Source: Ensifer sp. LC163
GTDB taxonomy: Bacteria > Pseudomonadota > Alphaproteobacteria > Rhizobiales > Rhizobiaceae
Direction of reading: 5' to 3'
Assembly: GCF_001695855.1 (NCBI RefSeq)
Contig: NZ_MBSS01000006.1
Location: 98,866 to 162,865 of the forward strand
DNA: 64,000 bases
The notes beneath the pieces were generated by a model. That model made no database searches. It was not told where the DNA came from and worked only from the letters and a program-made list of their open reading frames with translations. Made by a program: the position numbers and the translations under genes. Shown one piece after another: positions 18,137-27,842 of this stretch (its first letter is position 1; each line of letters starts with the position of its first letter).

Positions 18137-18706
18137 TCAGCTTCTCCGGGTATCCAGAGCAAGGTTGAGTTCTAGCACATTGACGCGCAGCTCGCCTATG
18201 ATCCCCAGCAGACGACCTTCGGTCGCCTGCTCGACCAGCGTCGCCACATCCGTTTCCGCAAGCCCGCGTGCCTTGGCAACGCGGGAAACCTGCTCGCGGG
18301 CGAAAGCCGGCGAAATATGCGGGTCAAGGCCGGAACCGGACGCCGTGCCGCCGTCGGCGGCGATTTCCCCTGTTATACCGCTGGCGCGCAGCTTCTCGAC
18401 GTCGGCAGCAACGCGGTCCTTCAGCTTGACCGAGGTCGGGCCGAGGTTGGAGCCGGTCGAACCACCAGCGTTATAGGCTTCAGGACCGGTCGCGGAGGGC
18501 CGCGGCCAGAAATATTTGTCGGAGGTGAAATTCTGCCCGATCAGATCAGAGCCGACGACGGTGCCATCGATGCGGATCAGGCTGCCATTGGCTTGCACGG
18601 GCATCAATGCCTGGGCAACGCCGGTGATCGCGAAGGGGTAGGCAAGGCCGGTGATCGCGGTCAAGAGCAGGGCCATGACGATTGCGGGGCGAAGTTGGTT
18701 CAACAT
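18137..18706 (-). CDS. kdpC: Potassium-transporting ATPase subunit KdpC
   Basis: A 189-residue subunit with a single N-terminal transmembrane helix (about 7-30) followed by a periplasmic domain. Conserved segments include [35 protein letters not shown] and [18 protein letters not shown]. KdpC stabilises the KdpFABC complex and affects ATP affinity. Two bases separate it from kdpB. Confidence 0.96.
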   Translation of the reverse strand: MLNQLRPAIVMALLLTAITGLAYPFAITGVAQALMPVQANGSLIRIDGTVVGSDLIGQNFTSDKYFWPRPSATGPEAYNAGGSTGSNLGPTSVKLKDRVAADVEKLRASGITGEIAADGGTASGSGLDPHISPAFAREQVSRVAKARGLAETDVATLVEQATEGRLLGIIGELRVNVLELNLALDTRRS

Positions 18707-18708
18707 GA

Positions 18709-20835
18709 TTACACCAGATTGAGAGCGGAGACGACGACGTCGACGAGCTTGATGCCGGCAAAGGGCAGGATCAGGCCGCCGAGGCCGTAGACCAGCAGGT
18801 TGCGGCGCAGGAGCGCGGCGGCGCCGACCGGGCGATACTTGACCCCCTTCAACGCCAGCGGGATGAGCGCGACGATGATCAAGGCGTTGAAGATGACCGC
18901 CGACAGGATCGCCGATTGCGGCGACGACAGCCCCATGATGTTGAGCGCGGCCAGCGCCGGATAGGTGGTGATGAACAGCGCCGGGATGATGGCAAAGTAT
19001 TTTGCCACGTCGTTGGCGATCGAGAAGGTCGTCAGCGAGCCGCGCGTCATCAAGAGCTGCTTGCCGATCTCGACGATCTCGATGAGCTTCGTCGGGCTGG
19101 AATCGAGATCGACCATGTTGGCCGCCTCGCGCGCCGCCTGCGTACCGGTCTGCATCGCCACGCCGACGTCGGCCTGGGCGAGCGCCGGCGCGTCATTGGT
19201 GCCGTCGCCGCACATGGCGATCAGGCGGCCGCCCTGCTGCTCCTTGCGGATAAAGCCGAGCTTGTCTTCCGGCGTCGCCTCGGCGAGGAAGTCGTCGACG
19301 CCCGCTTCCGACGCGATTGCCGCTGCCGTGACCGGGTTGTCGCCGGTCACCATGACGGTGCGGATACCCATGGCCCGGAGGGCCGCGAAGCGCTCCTTGA
19401 TGCCGGGCTTGACCACGTCCTTGAGGTGAATGACGCCGAGCAGGCGATTGCCGTCGGCAACGGCAAGCGGCGTGCCGCCGGTGCGCGCGACCTGGTCGAC
19501 GGCGCGGCGAAATTCGGCCGGCACGTTTTCGTCGCGAACGCCAGCGAATTTCAGGATCGAATCCACGGCACCCTTGCGCAGCCGGCGACCGCCGAAATCG
19601 ACGCCCGACAGTCTCGTTTCGGCAGCGAAGGGCACGACGGCGTCGATTGCCAAAGCTCCTGTTTGAACCGAGCCGCCACCGACCGCCAAAGCCACGACCT
19701 CGCGGCTCGTCTGCTTGCCGGAAACGGGCAGGGACACCGCCGGCGCATGACGACCGAATTCACCGGTCGCAAGTGCGGCAATCGACCGGCCCTCCGGCGT
19801 CTCGTCGGCAAGGCTTGCCAGCAGCGCGGCATCGGCAAGCTCGGCATCCGTCACGCCGGGAACCGGCATGAAGTTGGCGGCCATGCGGTTGCCGAAGGTG
19901 ATCGTGCCAGTCTTGTCGAGTAGCAGCGTATCGACGTCGCCCGCCGCCTCGACGGCGCGACCCGATGTCGCGATGACGTTGAAACGCACCAGCCGGTCCA
20001 TGCCGGCAATGCCGATTGCCGACAGCAGACCGCCGATGGTGGTCGGAATCAAGGTGACGAGCAGTGCTGCAAGAACCGTGACCGACAGAACCGTGCCGGA
20101 ATAGCCGGCAAGACCCCAAAGCGTCACGACGGCAACCAGGAAGACCAGCGTCAGGCCCGAAAGCAGGATCGACAGCGCGATCTCGTTCGGGGTCTTCTGG
20201 CGCTGCGCACCTTCGATAAGCGCGATCATGCGGTCGACGAAGGTGTCGCCGGGCGCCGTGCCGATGCGCACCTTGATCCAGTCGGACAGCACCTGCGTGC
20301 CGCCGGTGACGGCGGAGCGGTCGCCGCCGGACTCGCGGATCACGGGTGCGGATTCGCCGGTGATCGCGCTTTCGTTGACCGACGCGACGCCCTCGACGAC
20401 GTCGCCGTCGCCGGGGATCAATTCCCCGGCTTCGACCAGCACGAGGTCACCGACCTTCAGCGAAGTGGCGGCGATCGTCTGCGTTTCACGACCCTCCGCC
20501 GAGACCAGCTTACGGGCCGTCAGTTCGGACTTGGTGCGACGCAGGCTGTCGGCCTGCGCCTTGCCGCGCCCTTCGGCGACCGCTTCGGCGAAGGTGGCAA
20601 ACAGCACCGTGAACCACAACCATGCGGCAATCTGCCCCGAAAACAGCGGACTGCCGGTCCCGGTCGCAAGATCGCGAATGAAGAAGACCGTGACCATGGC
20701 TGCCACCACCTCGGTGACGAAGATCACCGGGTTGCGAACAAGCTGGCGCGGGTCGAGCTTGGTGAATGCGGCCTTGAATGCCGGCAGGAGAATCGCCGGG
20801 TCGACAAGGCTCGGGGCGACGGGTTTCGAAGACAT
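18709..20835 (-). CDS. kdpB: Potassium-transporting P-type ATPase KdpB
   Basis: The 708-residue catalytic P-type ATPase of KdpFABC. The phosphorylated aspartate is D307 in [12 protein letters not shown]. The TGES-type actuator loop reads [12 protein letters not shown], and the hinge has [14 protein letters not shown] and [19 protein letters not shown]. Membrane helices flank these at about 36-80, 220-280 and near the C-terminus. ATP hydrolysis here drives K+ entry through KdpA. It lies 11 bases after kdpA. Confidence 0.97.
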   Translation of the reverse strand: MSSKPVAPSLVDPAILLPAFKAAFTKLDPRQLVRNPVIFVTEVVAAMVTVFFIRDLATGTGSPLFSGQIAAWLWFTVLFATFAEAVAEGRGKAQADSLRRTKSELTARKLVSAEGRETQTIAATSLKVGDLVLVEAGELIPGDGDVVEGVASVNESAITGESAPVIRESGGDRSAVTGGTQVLSDWIKVRIGTAPGDTFVDRMIALIEGAQRQKTPNEIALSILLSGLTLVFLVAVVTLWGLAGYSGTVLSVTVLAALLVTLIPTTIGGLLSAIGIAGMDRLVRFNVIATSGRAVEAAGDVDTLLLDKTGTITFGNRMAANFMPVPGVTDAELADAALLASLADETPEGRSIAALATGEFGRHAPAVSLPVSGKQTSREVVALAVGGGSVQTGALAIDAVVPFAAETRLSGVDFGGRRLRKGAVDSILKFAGVRDENVPAEFRRAVDQVARTGGTPLAVADGNRLLGVIHLKDVVKPGIKERFAALRAMGIRTVMVTGDNPVTAAAIASEAGVDDFLAEATPEDKLGFIRKEQQGGRLIAMCGDGTNDAPALAQADVGVAMQTGTQAAREAANMVDLDSSPTKLIEIVEIGKQLLMTRGSLTTFSIANDVAKYFAIIPALFITTYPALAALNIMGLSSPQSAILSAVIFNALIIVALIPLALKGVKYRPVGAAALLRRNLLVYGLGGLILPFAGIKLVDVVVSALNLV

Positions 20836-20846
20836 TGTTTGTTCCT

Positions 20847-22556
20847 TCAGAAGGTCTGGCCCGAGAGCATGGCGAATTGCTCAACGATGGGACCAAGCGC
20901 AAGGGCCGGGAAATATTGCAAGCCCCCGAGGATGAGGATGATGCCGATGAGCAGGCCGACGAAGAGCGGCGTGTGCGTCGGGAAGGTTCCCTTGGAAGCG
21001 GGAACGCGCGTCTTGGCGGCGATCGAGCCGGCAATCGCCAGCACCGGTATCGCATAGGCAAAGCGGCCGAGCAGCATCGCGAAACCGAGCGTGGTGTTGT
21101 ACCAGGGCGTGTTGGCCGAGAGGCCGCCGAAGGCGGAGCCGTTGTTGCCGGTTGCCGAGGTATAGGCGTAGAGGATCTCCGACAGGCCGTGCGGACCTGA
21201 TGTGCCGATACTGGCGACGGACGAGGGCATGACGGCGGAAATCGCGGTGAAGCCGAGGATCGAAGCCGGCAGGATGAGGATCGCCAGCATCGCGTATTTC
21301 ATCTCGCGGCCCTCGATCTTCTTGCCAAGCAGTTCGGGCGTGCGCCCGACCATCAGGCCGGCGACGAAGACGGCGAGGATTGCGAAGACGACCATGCCGT
21401 AAAGGCCGGAGCCGACGCCGCCGGGCAGCACTTCGCCAAGCTGGATCAAGAGCATGGGAACAAGGCCGCCGATGCCGGTGAAGGAACCGTGCATGCCGTT
21501 GACTGCACCGGTCGAGATACCGGTGGTCACACCGGCATAGGCCGCCGACATGGCCTGGCCGAAGCGGACTTCCTTGCCTTCCATGTTGCCGAGGGACGCC
21601 TCGAGGCCGAGCCCATGCAGGATCGGGTTGCCATAGCTTTCCGCCCAATAGATGACACCGATGCCGGCAATCAGCAGGGTCGCCATGGCAGCGATGAAGG
21701 CCCAACCCTGGCGGCGGTCACCGACCATCTGGCCGAAGGTGTAGACGAGCGCAGAGGTAATGGAGAGCATCGCGAAGATCGACAGGTAGTTGCTGAGCGC
21801 TGTCGGGTTCTCGAACGGGTGCGCCGCGTTGGCGTTGAAGAAACCGCCGCCATTGGTGCCGAGCTGCTTGATCGCTTCCTGGCTCGCGACCGGGCCGAGC
21901 GCGATCGTCTGCTGTACGCCTTCGAGCGTGGTGGCGCTGACGGAGGCATGGAAGGTCTGCGGCATGCCCATCGCGACGAAGGCGAGTGCGACGAGGACCG
22001 CGAGCGGCAGCAGCACGTAGAGTGTCGAACGGGTCAGATCGACCCAGAAATTGCCGAGCGTCGCGGCACCGGAGCGGGCAAAGGCGCGGGTGACGGCAAG
22101 CGCGATGGCAATGCCTGTCGCAGCCGAGACGAAGTTCTGCACCGTGAGGCCAGCCATCTGGCTGAAATGGCTCATGGTGGTCTCGCCGCCATAGGACTGC
22201 CAGTTGGTGTTGGTGAGGAAGCTGACCGCCGTGTTGAAGGCGAGATCCGCCGGCACGTCGGCAAAGCCTTGCGGGTTCAGCGGCAGCGATCCCTGGAAAC
22301 GCAGGATGGCATAGAGAAGCGCGAAGCCGGCCGCGCTGAAGGCGAGCATCGACAGCGTATAGGCGAGCCAACCCTGCTCCTTCCTGGCATCGACGCCGGC
22401 CGCCAGATAGAGCCCGCGTTCGACGGGTCCGAGAACCGGAGAAAGGAAATTGCGATCACCGGCGAAAACCCGCGCCATATAGAGGCCAAGCGGCTTGATC
22501 GCGAGGAAGACGGCGAGGAAGAGGAGGCCGATCTGCAGCCACCCGATAATAGACAT
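20847..22556 (-). CDS. kdpA: Potassium-transporting ATPase K+-binding subunit KdpA
   Basis: A 569-residue integral membrane protein of the SKT superfamily with about ten membrane helices. It carries the pore-loop repeats typical of Kdp[61 protein letters not shown] and [19 protein letters not shown]. It forms the K+ selectivity filter of KdpFABC. It starts 31 bases after the end of kdpF. Confidence 0.97.
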   Translation of the reverse strand: MSIIGWLQIGLLFLAVFLAIKPLGLYMARVFAGDRNFLSPVLGPVERGLYLAAGVDARKEQGWLAYTLSMLAFSAAGFALLYAILRFQGSLPLNPQGFADVPADLAFNTAVSFLTNTNWQSYGGETTMSHFSQMAGLTVQNFVSAATGIAIALAVTRAFARSGAATLGNFWVDLTRSTLYVLLPLAVLVALAFVAMGMPQTFHASVSATTLEGVQQTIALGPVASQEAIKQLGTNGGGFFNANAAHPFENPTALSNYLSIFAMLSITSALVYTFGQMVGDRRQGWAFIAAMATLLIAGIGVIYWAESYGNPILHGLGLEASLGNMEGKEVRFGQAMSAAYAGVTTGISTGAVNGMHGSFTGIGGLVPMLLIQLGEVLPGGVGSGLYGMVVFAILAVFVAGLMVGRTPELLGKKIEGREMKYAMLAILILPASILGFTAISAVMPSSVASIGTSGPHGLSEILYAYTSATGNNGSAFGGLSANTPWYNTTLGFAMLLGRFAYAIPVLAIAGSIAAKTRVPASKGTFPTHTPLFVGLLIGIILILGGLQYFPALALGPIVEQFAMLSGQTF

Positions 22557-22587
22557 GAGGAATTCTCCGCAAAATACGGCTGAACGA

Positions 22588-22674
22588 CTAGAACCGTTCC
22601 GGTCGAACGAGGGTCACGATGAGATAGGCCGCGAGCGCAAAAGCGACGGCGAGGCCGACGAAGGTTTCGAACAT
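22588..22674 (-). CDS. kdpF: KdpF small membrane subunit
   Basis: A 28-residue peptide starting [20 protein letters not shown] and ending RPERF. It is a single transmembrane helix with the Arg-Pro-Glu tail typical of KdpF (…LVRPERF). KdpF is a lipid-like stabiliser of the KdpABC complex. It lies directly upstream of kdpA, in the standard kdpFABC order. It is often missed because of its length. Confidence 0.93.
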   Translation of the reverse strand: MFETFVGLAVAFALAAYLIVTLVRPERF

Positions 22675-22683
22675 CGATGCCTC

Positions 22684-22767
22684 CTAGAGCCGGCTGAGCG
22701 TGTGCGCATAGAGCGCAAACACGACAAGGCCGCCGATGCCGGCGGCAAGAAAAAGTAGATCGGACAT
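22684..22767 (-). CDS. Kdp-associated 27-residue membrane microprotein
   Basis: A 27-residue open frame starting MSDLLFLAAGIGGLVVFALY and ending AHTLSRL. It is one predicted transmembrane helix with an acidic N-terminus. GGAG stands seven bases before this ATG; an ATG two codons upstream is too close to it. The stop is nine bases before the kdpF start, so it would be the first gene of the kdp operon. Similar tiny proteins precede kdpF in other bacteria as far as I recall. Its function is unknown; it could be a second stabilising subunit or a leader peptide. Confidence 0.65.
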   Translation of the reverse strand: MSDLLFLAAGIGGLVVFALYAHTLSRL

Positions 22768-22864
22768 GTGCATTCTCCAGGACTGGATTGGAGCCGGATC
22801 ATGCGCCCTGTGCGGGTCAATTATCGATTGGGATGGTTTTGCGAGCGCATAAGGAAAAGATAAG

Positions 22865-22907
22865 GACGCCGCAGCTGCCGAAAGGCAGCTAACGCATTGG
22901 CGGCGTC
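22865..22907 (-). terminator. Hairpin, probable terminator of the AI-2E-type permease gene
   Basis: GACGCCGC pairs with GCGGCGTC outside an inner AGCTGCC-GAAA-GGCAGCT stem. On the minus strand it is followed by a T-rich stretch. It lies after the REP-type repeat that follows the permease stop, and about 100 bases upstream of the kdp microprotein. It may insulate the kdp promoter. Confidence 0.55.
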
Positions 22908-23006
22908 AGAGCGTTTCCGGTTTAAGCGGAGGCGCAGAAACGCTCTATCTCTTTGTTTTTACGCGTTTCCTGACGAAAAACCGCTTCGCACTTTTTCTGG
23001 AAATGC
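22908..23006. repeat. Rhizobial REP-type intergenic repeat
   Basis: AGAGCGTTTC (22908-22917) pairs with GAAACGCTCT (22937-22946). A T-rich TATCTCTTTGTTTTTACGCG follows, and then a second imperfect hairpin from GCGTTTCC to GGAAATGC around AACCGCTTCGCAC. I know this sequence as an abundant repeat of Rhizobium and Sinorhizobium genomes. It ends within two bases of the permease stop codon. Confidence 0.8.
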
Positions 23007-23007
23007 T

Positions 23008-24174
23008 TTAGCCCTTGATGATCGGGCTTATCGTCGGTGTCTCTTCGTTGGTCACTTCGCGCATCCATTCGCGCCAGATGGCGACGAGCAGTGCCATCAG
23101 CACCGGGCCGACGAACAGGCCGAGAAAGCCCATGGTCTTGACGCCGCCGACCAGGCCGAAAAAGGTCGGCAGGAATGGCAGCTTGATTGGCCCGCCGACG
23201 AGGCGCGGACGCAGCGTCTTGTCGACGATGAAGAGTTCGGTCGTGCCCCAGGTAAACAGCGCGATGCCGTGAACCGGCGAGCCGCTGGCAACCAGATAGA
23301 CCGAAACCAGCGTGAAGCAGAGCGGCGCACCACCGGGGATCAGCGCCATCAGGCCGGTGATGATGCCGAGCGTGACCGGCGACGGAACGCCAGCCAGCCA
23401 ATAGGCAACGCCGAGCACGATGCCCTCGCCGATGGCGATGATGCCCATCCCGGTCACCGTCGAGCTGATCGTCATTGGCACCACGCGCGACAGCCGTTCC
23501 CAGCGCATCGGGAAGATGCGCTCGCCGAGATGGTCGAGTTGCTTGGAGAAAGACTGCCCGTCGCGGTAGACGAAGAACAGCGTGATCAGCATAAAAAGCA
23601 GCGTCAGGAAGGCATGAAACGCCGAAGCGCCGATGACCAGAACGCCGCGATAGATATTGCCGATGTTGGAGCCGCTGACGAGTTGCACCAGTTCGCCGAG
23701 CGCGCCGGGATGGCCGACATATTTCACCCACTGCGCGCCGAGCCAGGCGCCGGCGATCGGGATCGTCGTCAGCCAGGCGGGCACGCCCGCACCGTTGGCA
23801 TTGGTCTCGACCGCCCAGACCAGCCAGTCGCGCACTTCGTCGACCGCATAGACCGCAGCGACCGAGATCGGAACGACGATGAAGGCGATGACGCAGATGA
23901 TGGCAATGGTTGCCGCCAGCGTGCGGTTACCGTCGACGGCCGCAAGCAGGCGGCGATAGATGGGCCAGCTGGCAAAACCGATGACGACGGCGGCCAGAAC
24001 AGGGACAAGGAAGCCGTGGAAGAAATAGACGCCGGCCAGAAGCACGAAGACGAGCATCCAGCGCGCCGCAGTGATCGGACCAACCAGAGCCGAGCGCGAC
24101 GTCGCCGCATACCCGAAGAGCCGCGGCTCTGCGGGAAGGTTTTCTCGTTCGCGATTGCCCAGTTGCACCAACAT
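23008..24174 (-). CDS. AI-2E family transporter (UPF0118/PerM-like)
   Basis: A 388-residue polytopic membrane protein. Hydrophobic segments lie near 40-75, 85-110, 175-215 and 230-340. The family's conserved C-terminal region is visible as ITGLMALIPGGAPLCF and GPIKLPFLPTFFGLVGGVKTMGFLGLFVGPVLMAL. These transporters have been linked to autoinducer-2 export, Na+/H+ exchange or other roles, and the family name should not be read as a proven substrate. The start MLVQLGNRE is plausible; MLVFVLLAG at residue 40 begins at the first helix. It seems to be a single-gene unit flanked by repeats. Confidence 0.85.
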   Translation of the reverse strand: MLVQLGNRERENLPAEPRLFGYAATSRSALVGPITAARWMLVFVLLAGVYFFHGFLVPVLAAVVIGFASWPIYRRLLAAVDGNRTLAATIAIICVIAFIVVPISVAAVYAVDEVRDWLVWAVETNANGAGVPAWLTTIPIAGAWLGAQWVKYVGHPGALGELVQLVSGSNIGNIYRGVLVIGASAFHAFLTLLFMLITLFFVYRDGQSFSKQLDHLGERIFPMRWERLSRVVPMTISSTVTGMGIIAIGEGIVLGVAYWLAGVPSPVTLGIITGLMALIPGGAPLCFTLVSVYLVASGSPVHGIALFTWGTTELFIVDKTLRPRLVGGPIKLPFLPTFFGLVGGVKTMGFLGLFVGPVLMALLVAIWREWMREVTNEETPTISPIIKG

Positions 24175-24222
24175 TCCTCCGTCTCAGACGACCTTACAAC
24201 AAACCAGGGGTCTTGCCAGCCT

Positions 24223-24327
24223 GTACAGCGCCGCGCATCTACTGCAAAGACGCGCAAAGGTCGCTGTACCACGATCTGATGCATGATCTTGCCCTTAAAT
24301 CGATCCCGATCTAAGGGCAAAATCATG
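24223..24327. repeat. RIME1-type element, copy B
   Basis: The first palindrome (24223-24268) pairs GTACAGCG with CGCTGTAC. The second (24282-24327) runs from CATGATCTTGCCCTTAAATC to CGATCTAAGGGCAAAATCATG with a few mismatches. It has the same order and orientation as copy A at 10368. It lies between the 5' end of the AI-2E-type permease gene and the 3' end of the next MFS gene. Confidence 0.8.
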
Positions 24328-24447
24328 AGTAGCGCCGCAATGACCCCGGTTTACGGTAGTTTCAGGGCCGCAGCTGAGGCTAGCGGCGGGACATGACAGA
24401 AAAATTTAGCGGCGCGCAAGCTCTCGGGCCTTATTTGATCGCAGCAG

Positions 24448-25671
24448 TCATTCTGCCGCACGTATCGCGGCCCGCCTCGTCGTCTCGGCGCGATCGACGA
24501 AAACCGACGCCAGGAAGATGCCGAAGCCGGCAACACCCATGACGGCGCCGACAAGGCCGGTCGAGGTCCAGCCATAGCCTGATGCAATGGACCAGCCGCC
24601 AAGCCAGGCGCCGAGGGCATTGGCAAGGTTGAAGGCGGAATGGCTGAGTGCGGCGGCAAGCGTCTGCGCTTCGCCCGAAACATCCATCAGCCGGGTCTGC
24701 ACCCCCGGCACGACGGCAAAGCCGCCGCCGATGAACAGGACGTTGACGATGGCGATCCACGGATTGCCCATGGTGAAATAGAACAGCACATAGGCAAAGA
24801 TGTTGAAGGCGAGCGCGATACCGATCGCCGGCAGCAGCGCCCAGTCGGCAAGCCGCGAACCGACGATGTTGCCGAGGATCATGCCAGCGCCGAACACCGA
24901 CAGCATGATCGGCACATTGGCGACGGAAACGCCCGCGACCTCCGTCAATGCCGGGGCGATGTAGCTGAAAACGGCAAACATGCCGCCGCAGCCGATGGCG
25001 CAGATGCCGAGCATCAGCCACACCTGCAGCTTGCCCAGGGCGCCAAGCTCGCGCAGCGGCGTCGCCTGCGGATTGCCCCTGTCGCGCGGCACGTAGGACC
25101 AGGTGAGCGCAATGGTCAAAAGGCTGATGCCGCCGACGATGGCGAAGGCCGAACGCCAGCCGAGCGCCTGACCGAACCAGGCAACAAGCGGCGTTCCGAA
25201 CAGGGTCGCGATCGTCAGGCCCATCATCACGCGCCCGACGGCACGCGCCCGCTGGTTGGGTGCAGCCAGCCCGGCAGCCACGAGTGCCGCCACGCCGAAA
25301 TAGGCACCGTGCGGAAGGCCGGCAAAGAAGCGCGCCGCAACCAGCGTGTAGAAATCCGGGGCGATGGCGCTTGCGAAATTGCCGATCGCAAACAACAGCA
25401 TCAGCACCAGAAGCACGCGAAAGCGCGAAAACCGCGCCGCAAGCACCGCGATCAACGGTGCGCCGACGACAACGCCGAGCGCATAGGCGCTGATCACCGC
25501 ACCGGCCTTCGGCACCGAAACGCCGACATCGTCGGCCACCTGCGGCAGCAACCCCATGATGGCGAATTCGCCCGTACCGATCCCGAACCCGCCAACGGCG
25601 AGCGCAACTTCGGCAACGGAGATGCGGCTTCGGCGCGGATCGACGGCAGAAGAATAGGCTTCGTCACACAT
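24448..25671 (-). CDS. MFS transporter (AraJ/DHA1-type)
   Basis: A 407-residue major facilitator with about 12 helices. Motifs include GTGEFAIMGLLPQVADDVGV in TM1 and the following loop, LAARFSRFRVLL after TM2, GLPHGAYFGVAALVAAGLA in TM4-5 and GVQTRLMDVSGEAQTLAAA in the C-terminal half. It belongs to the arabinose-efflux-like exporters; the substrate is unknown. The start at 25671 (MCDEAYSSAVDPRRSR) precedes the first helix at a normal distance; a longer reading adds 49 residues without family features. Confidence 0.85.
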   Translation of the reverse strand: MCDEAYSSAVDPRRSRISVAEVALAVGGFGIGTGEFAIMGLLPQVADDVGVSVPKAGAVISAYALGVVVGAPLIAVLAARFSRFRVLLVLMLLFAIGNFASAIAPDFYTLVAARFFAGLPHGAYFGVAALVAAGLAAPNQRARAVGRVMMGLTIATLFGTPLVAWFGQALGWRSAFAIVGGISLLTIALTWSYVPRDRGNPQATPLRELGALGKLQVWLMLGICAIGCGGMFAVFSYIAPALTEVAGVSVANVPIMLSVFGAGMILGNIVGSRLADWALLPAIGIALAFNIFAYVLFYFTMGNPWIAIVNVLFIGGGFAVVPGVQTRLMDVSGEAQTLAAALSHSAFNLANALGAWLGGWSIASGYGWTSTGLVGAVMGVAGFGIFLASVFVDRAETTRRAAIRAAE

Positions 25672-25863
25672 GAGCAATGACCTGTGTCGTCCGCTCCGAG
25701 AAGCGGAATAAATCTGTGGGTGCTGATAACGGGTATCGGACGGTATCCGATGGGGGATATGCTGCAATGCAATACAGGCTTTAGGCCCGGCTGGCAAAGG
25801 GTTTGCGGCACTCATCATACTTTTTCGGGCGCGAGCAAACCAGGCCGGTTAACCGTTAGCTGA

Positions 25864-25882
25864 GTTGACGTTTACGTCAAAG
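25864..25882. promoter_or_regulatory. Palindromic operator upstream of fadD
   Basis: TTGACGTTTACGTCAA is a near-perfect inverted repeat (TTGACG-TTTA-CGTCAA) about 130 bases before the fadD start. It shares TTGACGTTTACG with the operator at 10710. The rest of the 342-base gap (25672-26013) must also hold the divergent MFS promoter; nothing else was recognised in it. Confidence 0.65.
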
Positions 25883-26013
25883 TTATATAATCCCGAATCT
25901 CGGCTTGAAGAGGTGTCGCAAAAGCATCATCTTCATCGGCAAGAGAAGACCGGGAGGGTTACTTCTTTGGCCGCAAGCAAGGCCAGCCTGTGGCGACCAG
26001 AGGGAGAGAGGTC

Positions 26014-27714
26014 ATGGCGGAACTCAACACGCAACCAACAGGTACCAGCCCGGAGAAGATCTGGCTGAAATCCTATCCGCCGGGCATTCCCGCCGAGATC
26101 GGCCCGCTGCCCTACAAATCGATCGGCGATTTTTTCGACCATGCCGTCGCGCGCTACTCGCGCCGCTTCGCCTTTACCTGCATGGGCAAATCGCTGACCT
26201 TCTCCGAACTCAATGCCGAATCCGCCAAGATAGGCGCCTGGCTGCAGGCACGCGGGTTGTCGAAGGGCGACCGCGTCGCGGTGATGATGCCGAACATCCT
26301 GCAGAACCCGGTGATCGTGTACGGCATCCTCAGGGCAGGCTTCACGGTCGTCAACGTCAACCCGCTCTACACGCCGCGCGAACTGGAGCACCAGCTCGTG
26401 GACTCTGGCGCCAGGGCAATCTTCGTGCTTGAGAATTTCGCCCATACGGTCCAGCAGGTGGCCGCCAAGACCAGCATCAAGCATGTGGTGGTCGCAACGA
26501 TGGGCGACATGCTCGGCCTCAAGGGCGCGATCGTCAATCTGGTCGTGCGCCGGGTCAAGAAGCTCGTGCCCGCCTGGTCGATCCCCGGTCACCATTCCTT
26601 CAAGTCCGTGCTCGCCGAAGGCGGCCGCCTGAAGCTGACCAAGCCCAACGTCGCACCGAGCGACGTCGCTTTCCTGCAATACACCGGTGGCACCACGGGC
26701 GTTTCCAAGGGCGCGACGCTCACCCATTCCAACCTCTTGTCGAACATGGCGCAGATGGAAATCTGGTTCGACACTGCGTTCCGCTCGCGGCCGCGCCCCG
26801 ACAATCTCGTCTTCATGTGCGCGCTGCCGCTCTACCATATCTTCGCGCTGACGGTGAACTCGCTGATGGGCCTTGCCACCGGTGGCAATAACATCCTGAT
26901 CCCCAATCCGCGCGACATCCCCGGCTTCGTCAAGGAACTCGGCAAGTACAAGACCAACATCTTCCCGGGCCTCAACACGCTGTTCAATGCGCTGATGAAC
27001 AACGCCGAATTCCAGAAGCTCGACTTCTCGTCGCTGATGCTCACCTTCGGCGGCGGCATGGCCATCCAAAGACCGGTTGCCGAACGCTGGCACAAGATGA
27101 CGGGATGCCCGATCGCCGAAGGCTACGGCCTTTCCGAGACCTCGCCGGTCGCCACCGCCAACCTTCTCGACTCCACCGAGTTTACCGGCACGATCGGCTT
27201 GCCGATCCCCTCGACCGAGGTCGAGATTCGCGACGACCAGGGCAAGACCCTGCCGATCGGCGAAGTCGGCGAAATCTGCATTCGCGGGCCGCAGGTGATG
27301 GCGGGCTACTGGCAGCGGCCGGACGAGACCGCCAAGGCGATTTCGCCCGACGGTTTCTTCCGCTCCGGCGATATCGGCTTCATAAACCCGGCCGGCCTCG
27401 TCAAGATCGTCGACCGCAAGAAGGACATGATCCTCGTTTCGGGCTTCAACGTCTTCCCGAACGAGGTCGAGGAAGTGGCGATGACCCATCCCGGCATTCT
27501 CGAATGCGCGGCGATCGGCGTTCCCGACGAACATTCGGGCGAAGCAGTCAAGCTGTTCGTCGTTCGCAAGGATCCCGATCTGACCGAAGAGGACGTCAAG
27601 CGGCATTGTGCGGCCAATCTCACCAACTACAAGCGGCCGCGCTTCGTCGAGTTCCGCACCGAATTGCCGAAAACCAATGTCGGCAAGATCCTGCGCAAGG
27701 ACCTCCGGGGCTAA
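26014..27714 (+). CDS. fadD: Long-chain-fatty-acid-CoA ligase
   Basis: A 566-residue adenylate-forming enzyme that activates fatty acids to acyl-CoA through an acyl-AMP intermediate. The phosphate-binding loop is YTGGTTGVSKGATLTHSN, followed by EGYGLSETSP (A4/A5), GEICIRGPQVMAGYW, DGFFRSGDIGFI, the hinge KIVDRKKDMILVSGFNVFPNE and the catalytic C-terminal lysine in LPKTNVGKILRKDLR. The start at 26014 follows GGGAGAG; a start eight codons upstream is possible. A palindromic operator lies upstream and a hairpin terminator downstream, so it looks monocistronic. FadD is the best fit; other acyl-CoA synthetases are possible. Confidence 0.9.
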   Translation: MAELNTQPTGTSPEKIWLKSYPPGIPAEIGPLPYKSIGDFFDHAVARYSRRFAFTCMGKSLTFSELNAESAKIGAWLQARGLSKGDRVAVMMPNILQNPVIVYGILRAGFTVVNVNPLYTPRELEHQLVDSGARAIFVLENFAHTVQQVAAKTSIKHVVVATMGDMLGLKGAIVNLVVRRVKKLVPAWSIPGHHSFKSVLAEGGRLKLTKPNVAPSDVAFLQYTGGTTGVSKGATLTHSNLLSNMAQMEIWFDTAFRSRPRPDNLVFMCALPLYHIFALTVNSLMGLATGGNNILIPNPRDIPGFVKELGKYKTNIFPGLNTLFNALMNNAEFQKLDFSSLMLTFGGGMAIQRPVAERWHKMTGCPIAEGYGLSETSPVATANLLDSTEFTGTIGLPIPSTEVEIRDDQGKTLPIGEVGEICIRGPQVMAGYWQRPDETAKAISPDGFFRSGDIGFINPAGLVKIVDRKKDMILVSGFNVFPNEVEEVAMTHPGILECAAIGVPDEHSGEAVKLFVVRKDPDLTEEDVKRHCAANLTNYKRPRFVEFRTELPKTNVGKILRKDLRG

Positions 27715-27750
27715 GGGCCGCCTCAACTTAAAACGATTTAAAAAATCCTG

Positions 27751-27773
27751 AAAACCGCCATCCCGGCGGTTTT
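27751..27773 (+). terminator. Terminator after fadD
   Basis: AAAACCGCC-ATCCC-GGCGGTTTT is a 9-bp stem ending in a T-run, 37 bases after the fadD stop and 70 bases before pgi. Confidence 0.8.
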
Positions 27774-27842
27774 GCGGGCTTGATTCGGACAATGCAAAGC
27801 GAATAGCTACGCAGGCGACTGTCCGACACAAGGAGCCCCGCG

